Counted from the first letter of the stretch, positions 1 to 8,041 are shown. The stretch: 10,042 nucleotides of DNA from DATILI01 sp035476635 (GCA_035476635.1 DATILI010000342.1:1-10042); one strand, 5' to 3'. Notes: generated by a model from the sequence alone, not told the origin. Numbers and translations are program-made.

Positions 1-618
1 GGACACGCCGCTGACAGCCATGCCCACCCCACCCGCGACCGCGGAGCCGACCGCGAAGTAAAAGACGGTGCGCGTTTCCGGCTCGCCCAGCTTGCCCAGC
101 GCCATGACCTGCATGTAGGCAAATGCGGCGGTAAAGCCCGAGAGCAGCCCGACCAGTGCGGCGAACATCTGGTTTTGCTCCACGGTGGGCCGCAGCATCA
201 TGATCACGCCGGCGAATCCGGCGAGTACGGTCAGCACCAATGGACCCTGTTTCAGGGGGTGGCTGCCCGGCTTGGCCGGGTTCCAGGCCAGCAAGGTACC
301 GCCGACCAGGAATGCCGCGATCCAGACGCTGCTCATGTAGTTCAAGGTCATGGCGGTGGCCAGCGGCAGGTAGGCCAGCGCATAGAACCAGGCGCCCAGC
401 GACAGCACGCCCACCAGGCTGCGCCAGGCGTGCATGCCTGGGTAGCGGGTGCCCAGGCGGACGCCTTGCGAGCGCGCCAGCATCCACAGGAACAGCATGC
501 CGAGGATGCCGCGGTAAAAAACCAGTTCGGCGCTGTTGAACCAGGCCGATGCGTACTTCACGCACACCGCCATGGTGGCGAAGAACAGCGCCGCCAGAAG
601 CATCCACAACGCTTGCAT
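1..618 (-). CDS. EamA/DMT-family membrane transporter (3' end cut by window edge)
   Basis: Inner-membrane permease of the drug/metabolite transporter superfamily; the substrate cannot be read from the sequence. The minus-strand frame is open from an ATG at 618 to base 1, giving 206 codons, so roughly the last third of a typical 300-residue protein lies outside. Hydrophobic helices follow one another from residue 3 onward (about 3-20, 36-48, 66-85, 96-112, 127-143, 153-172, 185-204). The FYRGILG motif at 35-41, after the second helix begins, is typical of the first EamA repeat, and the second repeat starts near residue 150. The gene begins 4 nt after the stop of the upstream Rieske oxygenase gene, so the two are probably cotranscribed and perhaps translationally coupled. 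No strong ribosome binding site precedes the ATG; an in-frame ATG five codons later is an alternative start. A role in moving the oxygenase's substrate or product is only an inference from adjacency. Confidence 0.85.
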   Translation of the reverse strand, partial: MQALWMLLAALFFATMAVCVKYASAWFNSAELVFYRGILGMLFLWMLARSQGVRLGTRYPGMHAWRSLVGVLSLGAWFYALAYLPLATAMTLNYMSSVWIAAFLVGGTLLAWNPAKPGSHPLKQGPLVLTVLAGFAGVIMMLRPTVEQNQMFAALVGLLSGFTAAFAYMQVMALGKLGEPETRTVFYFAVGSAVAGGVGMAVSGVS

Positions 619-622
619 GCGG

Positions 623-1780
623 CTAGAGCGAGGGCGAAGGCGAAAGCGTTTGTGCCGCCATGCTGGTGCGGTACCACTCGTGAAAGTGCTGCATGCCGTC
701 TTCCATCGGGCTCTGGTAGGGGCCGACCTCGTTGTCGCCGCGCCGCATCAGGGCGCCGCGCCCGGCGTCCATGCGCTCGGCGATCTCGTCGTCTTCGATG
801 CAGGTTTCCATATAGGCGGCCTGCTGCGCCTGCACGAACTCGCGCTCGAACGCACAGATTTCCTCTGGGTAGTAGAACTCGACCATGTTCAGCGTCTTTT
901 GCGGGCTGATCGGGTGCAATGTAGAGACGGTCAGCACATGCGGATACCACTCCACCATGATGTGCGGGTAATAGGTCAGCCAGATCGCGCCATATTTGGG
1001 CGGTTCGCCGTTGCGGTAGGCCAGGAGTGCGTCCTGCCAGCGTTCGTACACCGGGCTGCCAGCCTTGCCCAGGCGGTTGGCCACGCCCACGGTCTGCACC
1101 GAATAGTGCTTCTTGAATTCCCAGCGCAGGTCTTCGCAGCTGACGAATTGCCCCAAGCCGGGATGGAACGGGCCGACGTGGTAGTCCTCCAGATAGACCT
1201 CGATGAAGGTCTTCCAGTTGTAGTTGCACTCGTGCAGCTCGACGCGGTCCAGCATATGGCCGGTGAAGTCCAGGTCGGCGCGCGGCCCCATGCCCGCGAG
1301 ATCGGCTGCGATGTCGCGGCCGTTGTCCTGGAACAGCAGGCCATTCCAGTTGCGCAGCTTGTAGTTGTTCAGGTTCAGGCACGGGTCCTGCGCGAAATGC
1401 GGGGCGCCCAGCAGCGTGCCGGCCTGGCTGCCGTTGCCCCCGCTGTAGGTCCAGCGGTGCAGGGGGCAGACGATATTGCCGCCCGAGGCGGTGTCGGCGC
1501 TGATCGAGCCGCGGCCCTTCAGGATCACGGCCTGGCGGTGCCGGCAGACGTTGGAAATCAGCTCCACGCCCTTCGGTGTGCGCACCAGCGCCCGGCCTTC
1601 GCCTTCCTGCGGCAAGGCGTAGTAGTCGCCCATCTCGGGCACTGAAAGCTCGTGCCCCACATAACGGGGCCCGCGCTGGAAGATGTTTTGCATCTCGCTC
1701 TTGAAGAGCGCTTCGTCAAAGTAGCTTGAAACTGGTAGTTGGCTTGCGGCCTGCTGCAGTTGAAGACTTAAATCAGACAT
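623..1780 (-). CDS. Rieske 2Fe-2S non-heme iron oxygenase, alpha (catalytic) subunit
   Basis: Catalytic subunit of an aromatic-ring-hydroxylating dioxygenase-type (Rieske oxygenase) enzyme, 385 residues and cytosolic. The Rieske cluster ligands are visible as C79-x-H81 and C105-x2-H108 (CPLHRW). The 23-residue spacing between H81 and C105 is longer than the usual 15-17 of classical dioxygenases. The mononuclear iron site is EDYHVGPFH, giving H201 and H206 with E198 at the place of the usual bridging acid; an acidic residue near 330 is a candidate third ligand. The start at 1780 is the only one possible, since the frame is closed by a stop 30 nt upstream. No reductase or ferredoxin gene lies nearby, so the electron donor must be encoded elsewhere. 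The substrate is unknown: related proteins act on aromatic acids, quaternary amines and other small molecules. It heads a unit with the EamA permease gene. Confidence 0.9.
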   Translation of the reverse strand: MSDLSLQLQQAASQLPVSSYFDEALFKSEMQNIFQRGPRYVGHELSVPEMGDYYALPQEGEGRALVRTPKGVELISNVCRHRQAVILKGRGSISADTASGGNIVCPLHRWTYSGGNGSQAGTLLGAPHFAQDPCLNLNNYKLRNWNGLLFQDNGRDIAADLAGMGPRADLDFTGHMLDRVELHECNYNWKTFIEVYLEDYHVGPFHPGLGQFVSCEDLRWEFKKHYSVQTVGVANRLGKAGSPVYERWQDALLAYRNGEPPKYGAIWLTYYPHIMVEWYPHVLTVSTLHPISPQKTLNMVEFYYPEEICAFEREFVQAQQAAYMETCIEDDEIAERMDAGRGALMRRGDNEVGPYQSPMEDGMQHFHEWYRTSMAAQTLSPSPSL

Positions 1781-1804
1781 CGGGGTGACCTGACCTAGAG
1801 ACTC

Positions 1805-1856
1805 CCCCTATGAAGGGGCAGGTGATAGGCGCCTGCGTCCTTCGGACTTTTGGCGC
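1805..1856. repeat. Inverted repeats in the Rieske-gene leader
   Basis: Two hairpin-forming elements lie 25-76 nt upstream of the oxygenase start. The first is CCCCT/AGGGG around a 4-nt loop (1805-1818). The second is a two-part stem, GCGCC (1829-1833) with GGCGC (1852-1856), enclosing GTCC-TTC-GGAC (1837-1847). They could be RNA structures in the leader or a protein-binding palindrome. Neither is followed by a T run, so they do not look like terminators. Function unknown. Confidence 0.4.
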
Positions 1857-1889
1857 GGGGCTACCGGCTGAACCGGCAAAGAGCATGGG

Positions 1890-1895
1890 ATTGTA
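1890..1895 (-). promoter_or_regulatory. Candidate -10 box for the Rieske/EamA unit
   Basis: TACAAT on the minus strand, five of six matches to the sigma-70 -10 consensus and about 110 nt upstream of the oxygenase ATG. No convincing -35 box sits 16-18 nt upstream, which is common in high-G+C betaproteobacteria. A start of transcription near 1883 would place the inverted repeats at 1805-1856 inside the leader. Confidence 0.35.
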
Positions 1896-1993
1896 CCCGC
1901 GGGGGCTGTTTTGGGGCGGGAACAGGGCGCCCCTTGCGGGCGCCGGCTTTGGGCGTGCGCGCGCAAGGGTGCCGGCCTTGTCGCCCCAGCGCC

Positions 1994-1999
1994 TAAAAT
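1994..1999 (+). promoter_or_regulatory. Candidate -10 box for the xseB-ispA-dxs operon
   Basis: TAAAAT on the plus strand, five of six matches to the -10 consensus and 31 nt upstream of the xseB ATG; transcription would begin near 2006. No clear -35 box at normal spacing. Position and the lack of another candidate support it, but this is weak evidence. Confidence 0.35.
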
Positions 2000-2030
2000 C
2001 CCCCTTTTGGCCTTCTTCTGATCCAACAAC

Positions 2031-2276
2031 ATGCCAAAGGCACCCGCACTCCCCCCGACGCCAGCAGACCTGCCCGCCAGCTACGAATCCGCCCTGGAAG
2101 AGCTGGAGCAACTGGTCGGCCAGCTCGAGTCGGGCAAGATGCCGCTGGAGCAACTGCTCAGCGGCTACCAGCGGGGCGCGGAGTTGCTGAAGTTCTGCCG
2201 CGAACGCCTGCAGGCCGTGGAAAACCAGATCAAGGTCCTCGATGATGGAGTTCTCAAACCGTGGACGCAAGAGTAA
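2031..2276 (+). CDS. xseB: Exodeoxyribonuclease VII small subunit
   Basis: Small subunit of exonuclease VII, the cytosolic nuclease that degrades single-stranded DNA to acid-soluble oligonucleotides; several XseB chains assemble with one XseA, which is encoded elsewhere. The protein has 81 residues, the family's usual size. It carries the typical helical core ALEELEQLVGQLESGKMPLE followed by YQRGAELLKFCRERL and a VENQIKVLD ending. The N-terminal 17 residues are proline-rich and variable, as is common. No good Shine-Dalgarno sequence precedes the ATG, and the leader predicted from the -10 box at 1994 would be only about 25 nt. The gene is followed after 2 nt by ispA; this xseB-ispA-dxs order is a well-known proteobacterial arrangement, which supports the assignment. 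Confidence 0.95.
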   Translation: MPKAPALPPTPADLPASYESALEELEQLVGQLESGKMPLEQLLSGYQRGAELLKFCRERLQAVENQIKVLDDGVLKPWTQE

Positions 2277-2278
2277 GA

Positions 2279-3193
2279 ATGAACGCGCTAACAACAAGCG
2301 CGCAAGCGGTGTTTGACCTGCGCGGCTGGAGCGCGGCCCACCTGGACCGCGTTGAGAACGCCATTTCGGAGTGGGTGGCGCTGGACGCGCCGGCAGGGCT
2401 CGGTGAAGCCATGCGTTATGCGGTGCTGGACGGCGGCAAGCGCTTGCGCCCCCTGCTCGTGATGGCGGCCTGCGAAGCTGTCGCCGGCAATACCGCGGCG
2501 GCCTTGCGCGCAGCCTGCGCGGCCGAGTTGATCCACGCGTACTCGCTGGTGCACGACGACATGCCGTGCATGGACAACGATGTGCTGCGCCGTGGCAAGC
2601 CCACGGTGCATGTCAAGTTTGGCCAGGCCCGCGCCCTGCTCGCGGGCGACGCCTTGCAGGCGCTGGCCTTCGAGCTGCTCACGCCGGACGACGGCACCGT
2701 CCCGTTCGCCATGCAGGCGGCGCTGTGCCGGCTGCTGGCCCGCTCGGCTGGCTACCAGGGCATGGCCGGCGGCCAGGCGATCGACCTGGCCAGCGTGGGC
2801 CGCGCCTTGAGCGAAGACGAATTGCGCCGCATGCACCGGCTCAAGACCGGTGCCTTGCTGCGGGGCAGCGTCATGATGGGGGCGGCCTGCGGCAGCGTGG
2901 ACGCGCGGGCCGAAGCCGGCTTGCTGGCCTACGGTGGCGCCTTGGGCCTGGCATTCCAGGTGGTGGACGACATACTCGACGTGACCGCCGACTCCGCAAC
3001 GCTTGGCAAGACCGCCGGCAAGGACGCGGCGCAAGACAAGCCCACCTATGTCTCGCTGCTGGGCCTGCCGCGCTCCCTGGCCTATGCCCAGGAGTTGCTG
3101 GTCCAGGCGCTTGAAGCGATGGATGCAAGCGGTCTGCCCGACACGCGTGCCCTGCGCGCGCTGGCGGACATGGTGGTGAACAGGAACAATTGA
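2279..3193 (+). CDS. ispA: Farnesyl diphosphate synthase ((2E,6E)-FPP synthase, polyprenyl synthetase family)
   Basis: Condenses IPP with DMAPP and then with geranyl diphosphate to make farnesyl diphosphate, precursor of quinone side chains, undecaprenyl phosphate and other isoprenoids. The protein has 304 residues. GGKRLRP at 52-58 is the IPP-binding motif. The first aspartate-rich motif is DDMPCMD (93-99) and the second DDILD (230-234). The segment YSLVHDD just before the first motif resembles E. coli IspA and fits a C15 product, although chain length was not tested. I prefer the ATG at 2279, 2 nt after the xseB stop, over an in-frame GTG at 2261 that would overlap xseB by 16 nt; the family starts near this ATG. 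The gene sits 3 nt before dxs, so both ends of isoprenoid precursor supply are co-expressed. Confidence 0.95.
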   Translation: MNALTTSAQAVFDLRGWSAAHLDRVENAISEWVALDAPAGLGEAMRYAVLDGGKRLRPLLVMAACEAVAGNTAAALRAACAAELIHAYSLVHDDMPCMDNDVLRRGKPTVHVKFGQARALLAGDALQALAFELLTPDDGTVPFAMQAALCRLLARSAGYQGMAGGQAIDLASVGRALSEDELRRMHRLKTGALLRGSVMMGAACGSVDARAEAGLLAYGGALGLAFQVVDDILDVTADSATLGKTAGKDAAQDKPTYVSLLGLPRSLAYAQELLVQALEAMDASGLPDTRALRALADMVVNRNN

Positions 3194-3196
3194 CCT

Positions 3197-5083
3197 ATGG
3201 CATCCTTGCTGCAAACAATCAACGATCCGGCCGACCTGCGCCTGCTGCCACGTGCGCAACTGCGCGTGCTGGCCGACGAGCTGCGCGCCTATGTGCTGGA
3301 CAGCGTCTCCAAGACCGGCGGCCACCTGAGCTCCAATCTCGGCACCGTGGAACTCACGGTGGCGCTGCACTATGTATTCAACACACCGTATGACCGGCTG
3401 GTGTGGGACGTGGGCCACCAGACCTACCCGCACAAGATCCTGACCGGCCGGCGCGAGCGCATGGCCTCGCTGCGCCAGCTGGGCGGCTTGTCGGGCTTTC
3501 CGCAGCGCGCCGAGAGCGCATACGACACCTTCGGCACCGCGCACTCGTCCACCAGCATTTCCGCGGCCCTGGGCATGGCGGTGGCGGCCAAGCAAAAGGG
3601 CGAAAACCGGCACGCCGTGGCGATCATCGGCGACGGCGCCATGAGTGCCGGCATGGCCTTCGAGGCGCTCAACAACGCGGGTGTGGCCGACTGCAACCTG
3701 CTGGTGGTGCTGAACGACAACGACATGTCCATCAGCCCGCCGGTGGGCGCGCTCAACCGCTATCTCGCCCAGCTCATGAGCGGGCAGTTCTACTCGGCCG
3801 CCAAGAACGTCGGCAAGACCGTGCTCAAGGCCGCGCCGCCGCTGTTCGAGCTGGCCAAGCGCTTCGAGCAGCAGGCCAAGGGCATGGTGGTTCCCGCCAC
3901 GCTGTTCGAGAAATTCGGCTTCAACTACATCGGCCCGATCGACGGCCACGACCTCGAGTCGCTGATCCCGACGCTGGAAAACATCAAGCACCTGAAGGGC
4001 CCGCAGTTCCTGCACGTGGTCACCAAGAAGGGCCAGGGCTACAAGCTCGCCGAAGCTGACCCGGTGGCCTATCACGGTCCGGGCAAGTTCGACCCCGCCG
4101 TGGGCCTGCAGAAGTCCAGCGCACCCGCCAAGCAGACGTTCACCCAGGTCTTTGGCCAGTGGCTGTGCGACATGGCGGAAAAAGACGAGCGCCTGGTGGG
4201 CATCACCCCCGCCATGCGAGAGGGCTCGGGCCTGGTGGAGTTCGAGCGGCGCTTTCCCGGCCGCTACCACGACGTGGGCATTGCCGAGCAGCACTCGGTG
4301 ACTTTCGCCGCGGGCCTGGCGTGCGAGGGTCTCAAGCCAGTGGTGGCGATCTATTCGACCTTCCTGCAACGCGCCTATGACCAGCTGATCCACGACGTGG
4401 CGATCCAGAAGCTGCCGGTGGTCTTTGCGCTGGACCGCGCGGGCCTGGTCGGTGCCGATGGCGCCACGCATGCCGGCGCCTATGACATTCCCTATTTGCG
4501 CTGCATTCCCAACGTCAGCGTGGCCTGCCCCGCCGATGAGAACGAATGCCGCCGGCTGCTCACCAGCGCCTTCGAGCAGGACCATCCGGTGGCCGTGCGC
4601 TACCCGCGCGGTGCGGGGGCCGGCGCTGCCATGGAGCCGGGCCTGCAGGCCTTGCCGTTCGGGCGCGCCGAAGTGCGCCGCCAGGGCCGGGGCATCGCCA
4701 TCCTCGCGTTCGGCACCTTGCTGTACCCGGCGCTGCAGGTGGCCGAGAAGCTCAACGCCACGGTCGTCAACATGCGCTGGGCCAAGCCGCTGGACACCGA
4801 GCTGCTGCTGCAGGTTGCCGGCAGCCACGCCGCACTGGTGACGCTGGAAGACGGCGCCATCATGGGCGGTGCGGGCAGTGCGGTGAGCGAAGCGCTGCAG
4901 GCTGCGGGCGTGTCCTTGCCACTTTTGCAGCTCGGCCTGCCCGACCAGTTCATCGAGCATGGCGATCCGGCGAAGCTGATGGCCCTGCAAGGGCTGGACG
5001 CGGCCGGCATCGAGCAGTCCATCGTGGGGCGCTTCGCAGCGCACCTGGCCCACGGCCGGCCTGCTCTCAAATCTGTAGCCTGA
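3197..5083 (+). CDS. dxs: 1-deoxy-D-xylulose-5-phosphate synthase
   Basis: Thiamine-diphosphate enzyme that joins pyruvate and glyceraldehyde 3-phosphate to give DXP, the entry step of the MEP isoprenoid pathway and also a precursor for thiamine and pyridoxal phosphate. The 628 residues match the family length. The GDG at 145-147 through N175 is the ThDP/Mg-binding motif. The active-site residues line up with E. coli Dxs at a constant offset of six: H43 (H49), N175 (N181), E364 in GIAEQHS (E370), R392 (R398), D421 (D427) and H425 (H431). Order of domains: ThDP-binding domain about 1-315, pyrimidine-binding domain about 316-480, transketolase C-terminal domain to the end. A purine-rich AGGAA lies about 10 nt before the ATG, inside the end of ispA. 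Last gene of the operon; no strong terminator is visible directly after the stop. Confidence 0.98.
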   Translation: MASLLQTINDPADLRLLPRAQLRVLADELRAYVLDSVSKTGGHLSSNLGTVELTVALHYVFNTPYDRLVWDVGHQTYPHKILTGRRERMASLRQLGGLSGFPQRAESAYDTFGTAHSSTSISAALGMAVAAKQKGENRHAVAIIGDGAMSAGMAFEALNNAGVADCNLLVVLNDNDMSISPPVGALNRYLAQLMSGQFYSAAKNVGKTVLKAAPPLFELAKRFEQQAKGMVVPATLFEKFGFNYIGPIDGHDLESLIPTLENIKHLKGPQFLHVVTKKGQGYKLAEADPVAYHGPGKFDPAVGLQKSSAPAKQTFTQVFGQWLCDMAEKDERLVGITPAMREGSGLVEFERRFPGRYHDVGIAEQHSVTFAAGLACEGLKPVVAIYSTFLQRAYDQLIHDVAIQKLPVVFALDRAGLVGADGATHAGAYDIPYLRCIPNVSVACPADENECRRLLTSAFEQDHPVAVRYPRGAGAGAAMEPGLQALPFGRAEVRRQGRGIAILAFGTLLYPALQVAEKLNATVVNMRWAKPLDTELLLQVAGSHAALVTLEDGAIMGGAGSAVSEALQAAGVSLPLLQLGLPDQFIEHGDPAKLMALQGLDAAGIEQSIVGRFAAHLAHGRPALKSVA

Positions 5084-5190
5084 AGGCGGCAGCGGGCCAA
5101 GTGCTGCGAACCTTGCAAAAGGCTGAATACGTGCCCGCACCTGCCGTTCTCGCGAGGGAAAACCCGCACCGGGCCGCAGGCGCTGCTTCC

Positions 5191-5196
5191 TACAAT
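5191..5196 (+). promoter_or_regulatory. Candidate -10 box for the TRAP binding-protein gene
   Basis: TACAAT (five of six matches) lies 79 nt upstream of the start codon in the 191-nt gap after dxs. The -35 region at the expected spacing is G+C-rich and not consensus. A separate promoter here is expected because the downstream gene has an unrelated function, but readthrough from dxs cannot be excluded. Confidence 0.35.
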
Positions 5197-5274
5197 CGCG
5201 CTTGACTCTTATAGGTCCTCGCCGGCCAAGCTTGTGCCGCGAGTTCTTTTCATCCAACAATCGGAGAGAAACAA

Positions 5275-6354
5275 ATGGATCGTCGTTCCATCATCAAGCA
5301 CGCAGGCATCGCCGGCGTGCTGGCCGCGGGTGTCGCACCTGCCGTGCATGCGCAAGCGGCTGTGCGTTGGCGCCTGACTTCAAGCTTCCCGAAATCGCTT
5401 GACACCCTGTTTGGCGTATCGGATGTGTTTGCCAAAAAGGTCAAAGACATGTCGGGAGGCAAGTTCGAGATCACCACGCACGGCCCGGGCGAAATTGTTC
5501 CCGCCCTCGGCACTGTGGATGCGATTCAAAACGGCACGGTGGAAGCGGCCAGCACTGCGCCCTACTACTACTTCGGCAAGGATCCGACGTTTGCGCTGGG
5601 TTGCGCCATCCCCTTTGGCCTGAACAGCCGCCAGATGACGGCCTGGATGTACGACGGCAATGGGTTGAAACTGATGCGCGAGTTTTACCGCCCGTACAAC
5701 ATCATGAGTTTCCCGATGGGCAACACCGGTGCACAGATGGGCGGCTGGTGGCGCAAGGAGATCAAGTCGCTGGCTGACGTCAAGGGTGTGAAGTTCCGCA
5801 CCGGCGGCTTCAGCGGCATGGTGTTTGAGCGTCTTGGCGGCGTGGCGGCCAACATTCCCGGCGGCGAGATTTACACCGCATTGGAAAAAGGCACGATTGA
5901 TGCCGCCGAGTGGGTTGGCCCGTATGACGACCTGAAACTTGGCTTCAACAAAATCGCCCAGTATTACGCCTACCCCGGCTACTGGGAAGGTGGCCCACAA
6001 CTCGATTTGCATGTCAACATCAAGGCCTATGACGCGCTCTCCAGCGAGTACAAGGCGATCATTGAGGCGGCGTCGGCTTTCGCACACGTCGACATGCAGG
6101 CCAAATACGATGCCCGCAATGCCGCCTCCCTGAAGCAGCTCGTCGCCGGTGGCACGAAGTTGTTCCGCTTCCCCAAGGATTTGATGGACGCAGCGTTCAA
6201 GGAATCCATGGCGCTGTACAGCGATTTGTCCGCCAAGAACCCGGCCTGGAAGAAAGTCTACGAAGATTTTTCCGCTTTCCGCCGCGACGCCAACCTGTGG
6301 TTCCGCTTCACCGAAGCCGGTTTCGACGACTACATGCAAAGCGCCAAGCTGTAA
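5275..6354 (+). CDS. TRAP transporter solute-binding protein, DctP/TakP-like
   Basis: Periplasmic binding protein that should deliver an organic acid to a TRAP (sodium-driven) permease. The 359 residues fit the family. The N-terminus DRRSIIKHAG is a Tat-like twin-arginine motif followed by a hydrophobic stretch and a likely cleavage after VHA (residue 26). The mature protein begins with RWRLTSSFPKSLDTLFG and contains VKFRTGGFSG with R175, the position of the carboxylate-binding arginine in this superfamily, and EWVGPYDDLKLGF (212-224), both typical of the TakP subgroup known to bind 2-oxo acids. The exact ligand is therefore inferred only. GGAGAG, 6 nt before the ATG, is a good ribosome binding site. 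The likely membrane partners are the DctQ/DctM genes on the opposite strand, which converge on this gene. Base composition looks less G+C-rich than in dxs. Confidence 0.92.
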   Translation: MDRRSIIKHAGIAGVLAAGVAPAVHAQAAVRWRLTSSFPKSLDTLFGVSDVFAKKVKDMSGGKFEITTHGPGEIVPALGTVDAIQNGTVEAASTAPYYYFGKDPTFALGCAIPFGLNSRQMTAWMYDGNGLKLMREFYRPYNIMSFPMGNTGAQMGGWWRKEIKSLADVKGVKFRTGGFSGMVFERLGGVAANIPGGEIYTALEKGTIDAAEWVGPYDDLKLGFNKIAQYYAYPGYWEGGPQLDLHVNIKAYDALSSEYKAIIEAASAFAHVDMQAKYDARNAASLKQLVAGGTKLFRFPKDLMDAAFKESMALYSDLSAKNPAWKKVYEDFSAFRRDANLWFRFTEAGFDDYMQSAKL

Positions 6355-6374
6355 TTCAAACAGCTGCGTTCAAC

Positions 6375-6405
6375 AAAAAAAGCCCGCAGGTTGCGGGCTT
6401 TTTTT
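6375..6405. terminator. Bidirectional intrinsic terminator between convergent TRAP genes
   Basis: A perfect 14-bp stem (seven A, GCCCGCA, loop GGT, TGCGGGC, seven T). The A tract on one side and the T tract on the other make it a rho-independent terminator in both directions. It lies 20 nt after the binding-protein stop and 85 nt after the end of the dctM-like gene, so it serves both. Confidence 0.93.
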
Positions 6406-6490
6406 ATGCCTTGAGTTTTTCAGCTTATCAGTTCGACGTGCGGCTCGATCAGGTCAATACCTTCCTAACGATTCTGCCGAAACCACCCCG

Positions 6491-8041
6491 CTATTTCTTC
6501 GCCTTGTCCTGATCCAGCGCCCGCTTTACGGCTTCCATCGGATCTTCGTCTGCCGTAGGCTTGCTCGGATTCAAAGGATCAGCCGTTTGTGCTTCTGCGG
6601 GTGCGGGCTTCGTTCGGCCTCCACCCATCTCCTGAATTTGCTGACTGGCTTTGTCCAGGTCAAGCACTTTCTCCTTGTCCAGGAACACAGTCACCGTCTG
6701 TGGGAAGAAAATGACGATAGCTACCAAGATGAGCTGCATCACGATAAATGGAATCGAGCCCAAGTAGATATCTCGGGACTCGACCTTTCGCGGGATGGAG
6801 CCGTTCTTGAACAGCGTGTCTGCAATGCCGCGCAGGTAAAACAGCGCGAAGCCAAATGGCGGGTGCATGAAGCTGGTCTGCATGTTCACGCAAATCATCA
6901 CGCCAAACCAGACGAGGTCAATGCCCAGCTTGGCCGCGACCGGTGCCAGGAACGGGATGATGATGAAGGCGATCTCGAAAAAGTCGAGGAAAAACGCCAG
7001 GACGAAAACAAAGATGTTGACGGCAATCAGGAAGCCGATCTGCCCCCCTGGCAGGCCCGCCAGCATGTGTTCGATCCAGATGCCGCCGTCCACGCCCTGG
7101 AACACCAGTGAAAAGACGCGCGAGCCGATGAGGATGTACACCACCATCGCGGTCAGCCGCATGGTGCTGACCATGGCTTCCTTGACCAGTTTCCAGCTCA
7201 GGCGCTTGTGCAATGCCGCCAGGATCATCGAGCCGACCGCTCCCATGGCACCGGCCTCGGTCGGCGTGGCGATGGCGCTGCTCATGCCGGGCAAACCGCC
7301 CATGCTGCCCAGAACCGTGAAAATCAGCACCGCCGAAGGAATGATGCCGCGCAGGCATTTTTTCCAGAGCGCCCAGCCATTCAGGGTGCGCGCAGACTTG
7401 GGTATGCCCGGCAAATACTCAGGTCTGATGCGCGTCAATAAAAATGTATAGAGCGCAAACAGCAGGATTTGCAGAATGGACGGCCCCCATGCACCCTTGT
7501 ACATGTCGCCCACCGGTTTGCCCAACTGGTCGGCCAGCACGATCAACACCAGCGACGGCGGAACAAGTTGCGTGATGGTGCCTGCCGCAGCCAACACGCC
7601 GGTGGCATAACGCATGTTGTAGTTCCAGCGCATCATGACCGGCAGCGAGATCATCGCCATGGCGATCACCTGGCCCGCCACGGTGCCGGTGATGGCGCCC
7701 AGGATGAACCCCACAATGATGACCGAATAACCCAAACCACCGCGCGCCGGGCCAAATAGCTGGCCCATGGAGTCGAGCATGTCCTCCGCCAGACCGCACT
7801 TTTCCAGTATCGTGCCCATCAGGGTGAAGAACGGAATGGCCAGCAGCAGCTCGTTGGACAGAATGCCAAAGACGTTGAGCGGCAGGGCGGTCATGAAGGC
7901 CTGCGGAAACCAGCCCATGTAGACGGCGAAGTAGCCGCAGCCCAGGCCCAGGGCCGCCAGCGAAAACGCGACCGGGAAGCCGATCAGCATGATGATGATG
8001 AGCCCCGCAAACATAAAGGGGGCGAATTCTTGCATCGTCAT
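6491..8041 (-). CDS. TRAP transporter large permease subunit (DctM family)
   Basis: Main membrane subunit of a tripartite ATP-independent transporter, which forms the substrate and sodium pathway in the inner membrane. From the ATG at 8041 it has 516 residues, longer than classical DctM proteins of about 430. Successive hydrophobic segments cover residues 8-450. ATPTEAGAMG at 258-267 is the conserved ion/substrate-binding loop of the family, and a related hairpin is seen at AAAGTITQLVPPS (151-163). Residues 455-516 are a charged, Pro/Ala-rich hydrophilic tail. The ATG at 8041 overlaps the dctQ stop in an ATGA, which points to translational coupling; an upstream in-frame ATG at 8098 lies within dctQ and would add 19 residues with many arginines, so it was rejected. 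A second ATG two codons later is also possible. The binding-protein partner is probably the gene at 5275-6354. Confidence 0.93.
   Translation of the reverse strand: MTMQEFAPFMFAGLIIIMLIGFPVAFSLAALGLGCGYFAVYMGWFPQAFMTALPLNVFGILSNELLLAIPFFTLMGTILEKCGLAEDMLDSMGQLFGPARGGLGYSVIIVGFILGAITGTVAGQVIAMAMISLPVMMRWNYNMRYATGVLAAAGTITQLVPPSLVLIVLADQLGKPVGDMYKGAWGPSILQILLFALYTFLLTRIRPEYLPGIPKSARTLNGWALWKKCLRGIIPSAVLIFTVLGSMGGLPGMSSAIATPTEAGAMGAVGSMILAALHKRLSWKLVKEAMVSTMRLTAMVVYILIGSRVFSLVFQGVDGGIWIEHMLAGLPGGQIGFLIAVNIFVFVLAFFLDFFEIAFIIIPFLAPVAAKLGIDLVWFGVMICVNMQTSFMHPPFGFALFYLRGIADTLFKNGSIPRKVESRDIYLGSIPFIVMQLILVAIVIFFPQTVTVFLDKEKVLDLDKASQQIQEMGGGRTKPAPAEAQTADPLNPSKPTADEDPMEAVKRALDQDKAKK

Noticed and set aside
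536..1645. 369-codon plus-strand frame opposite the Rieske gene
   Set aside because: The minus-strand protein has intact Rieske and mononuclear iron motifs; the plus-strand product is low-complexity Val/Ala/His and has no recognisable motif.
2261..2278. Alternative GTG start for ispA
   Set aside because: It would overlap the end of xseB, has no ribosome binding site and adds six residues not typical of IspA; the ATG at 2279 is better.
2288..5260. 990-codon open frame on the minus strand opposite ispA and dxs
   Set aside because: Antisense shadow of two clearly identified genes in G+C-rich DNA; the translation is His/Gln/Gly/Arg-rich without domains.
5084..5274. Terminator or small RNA after dxs
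   Set aside because: Only weak stems such as CCTT-GCAA-AAGG at 5111-5122 were found, with no T run.
5380..6339. 319-codon minus-strand frame opposite the TRAP binding-protein gene
   Set aside because: Antisense shadow; the plus-strand gene has a signal peptide, a ribosome binding site and family motifs.
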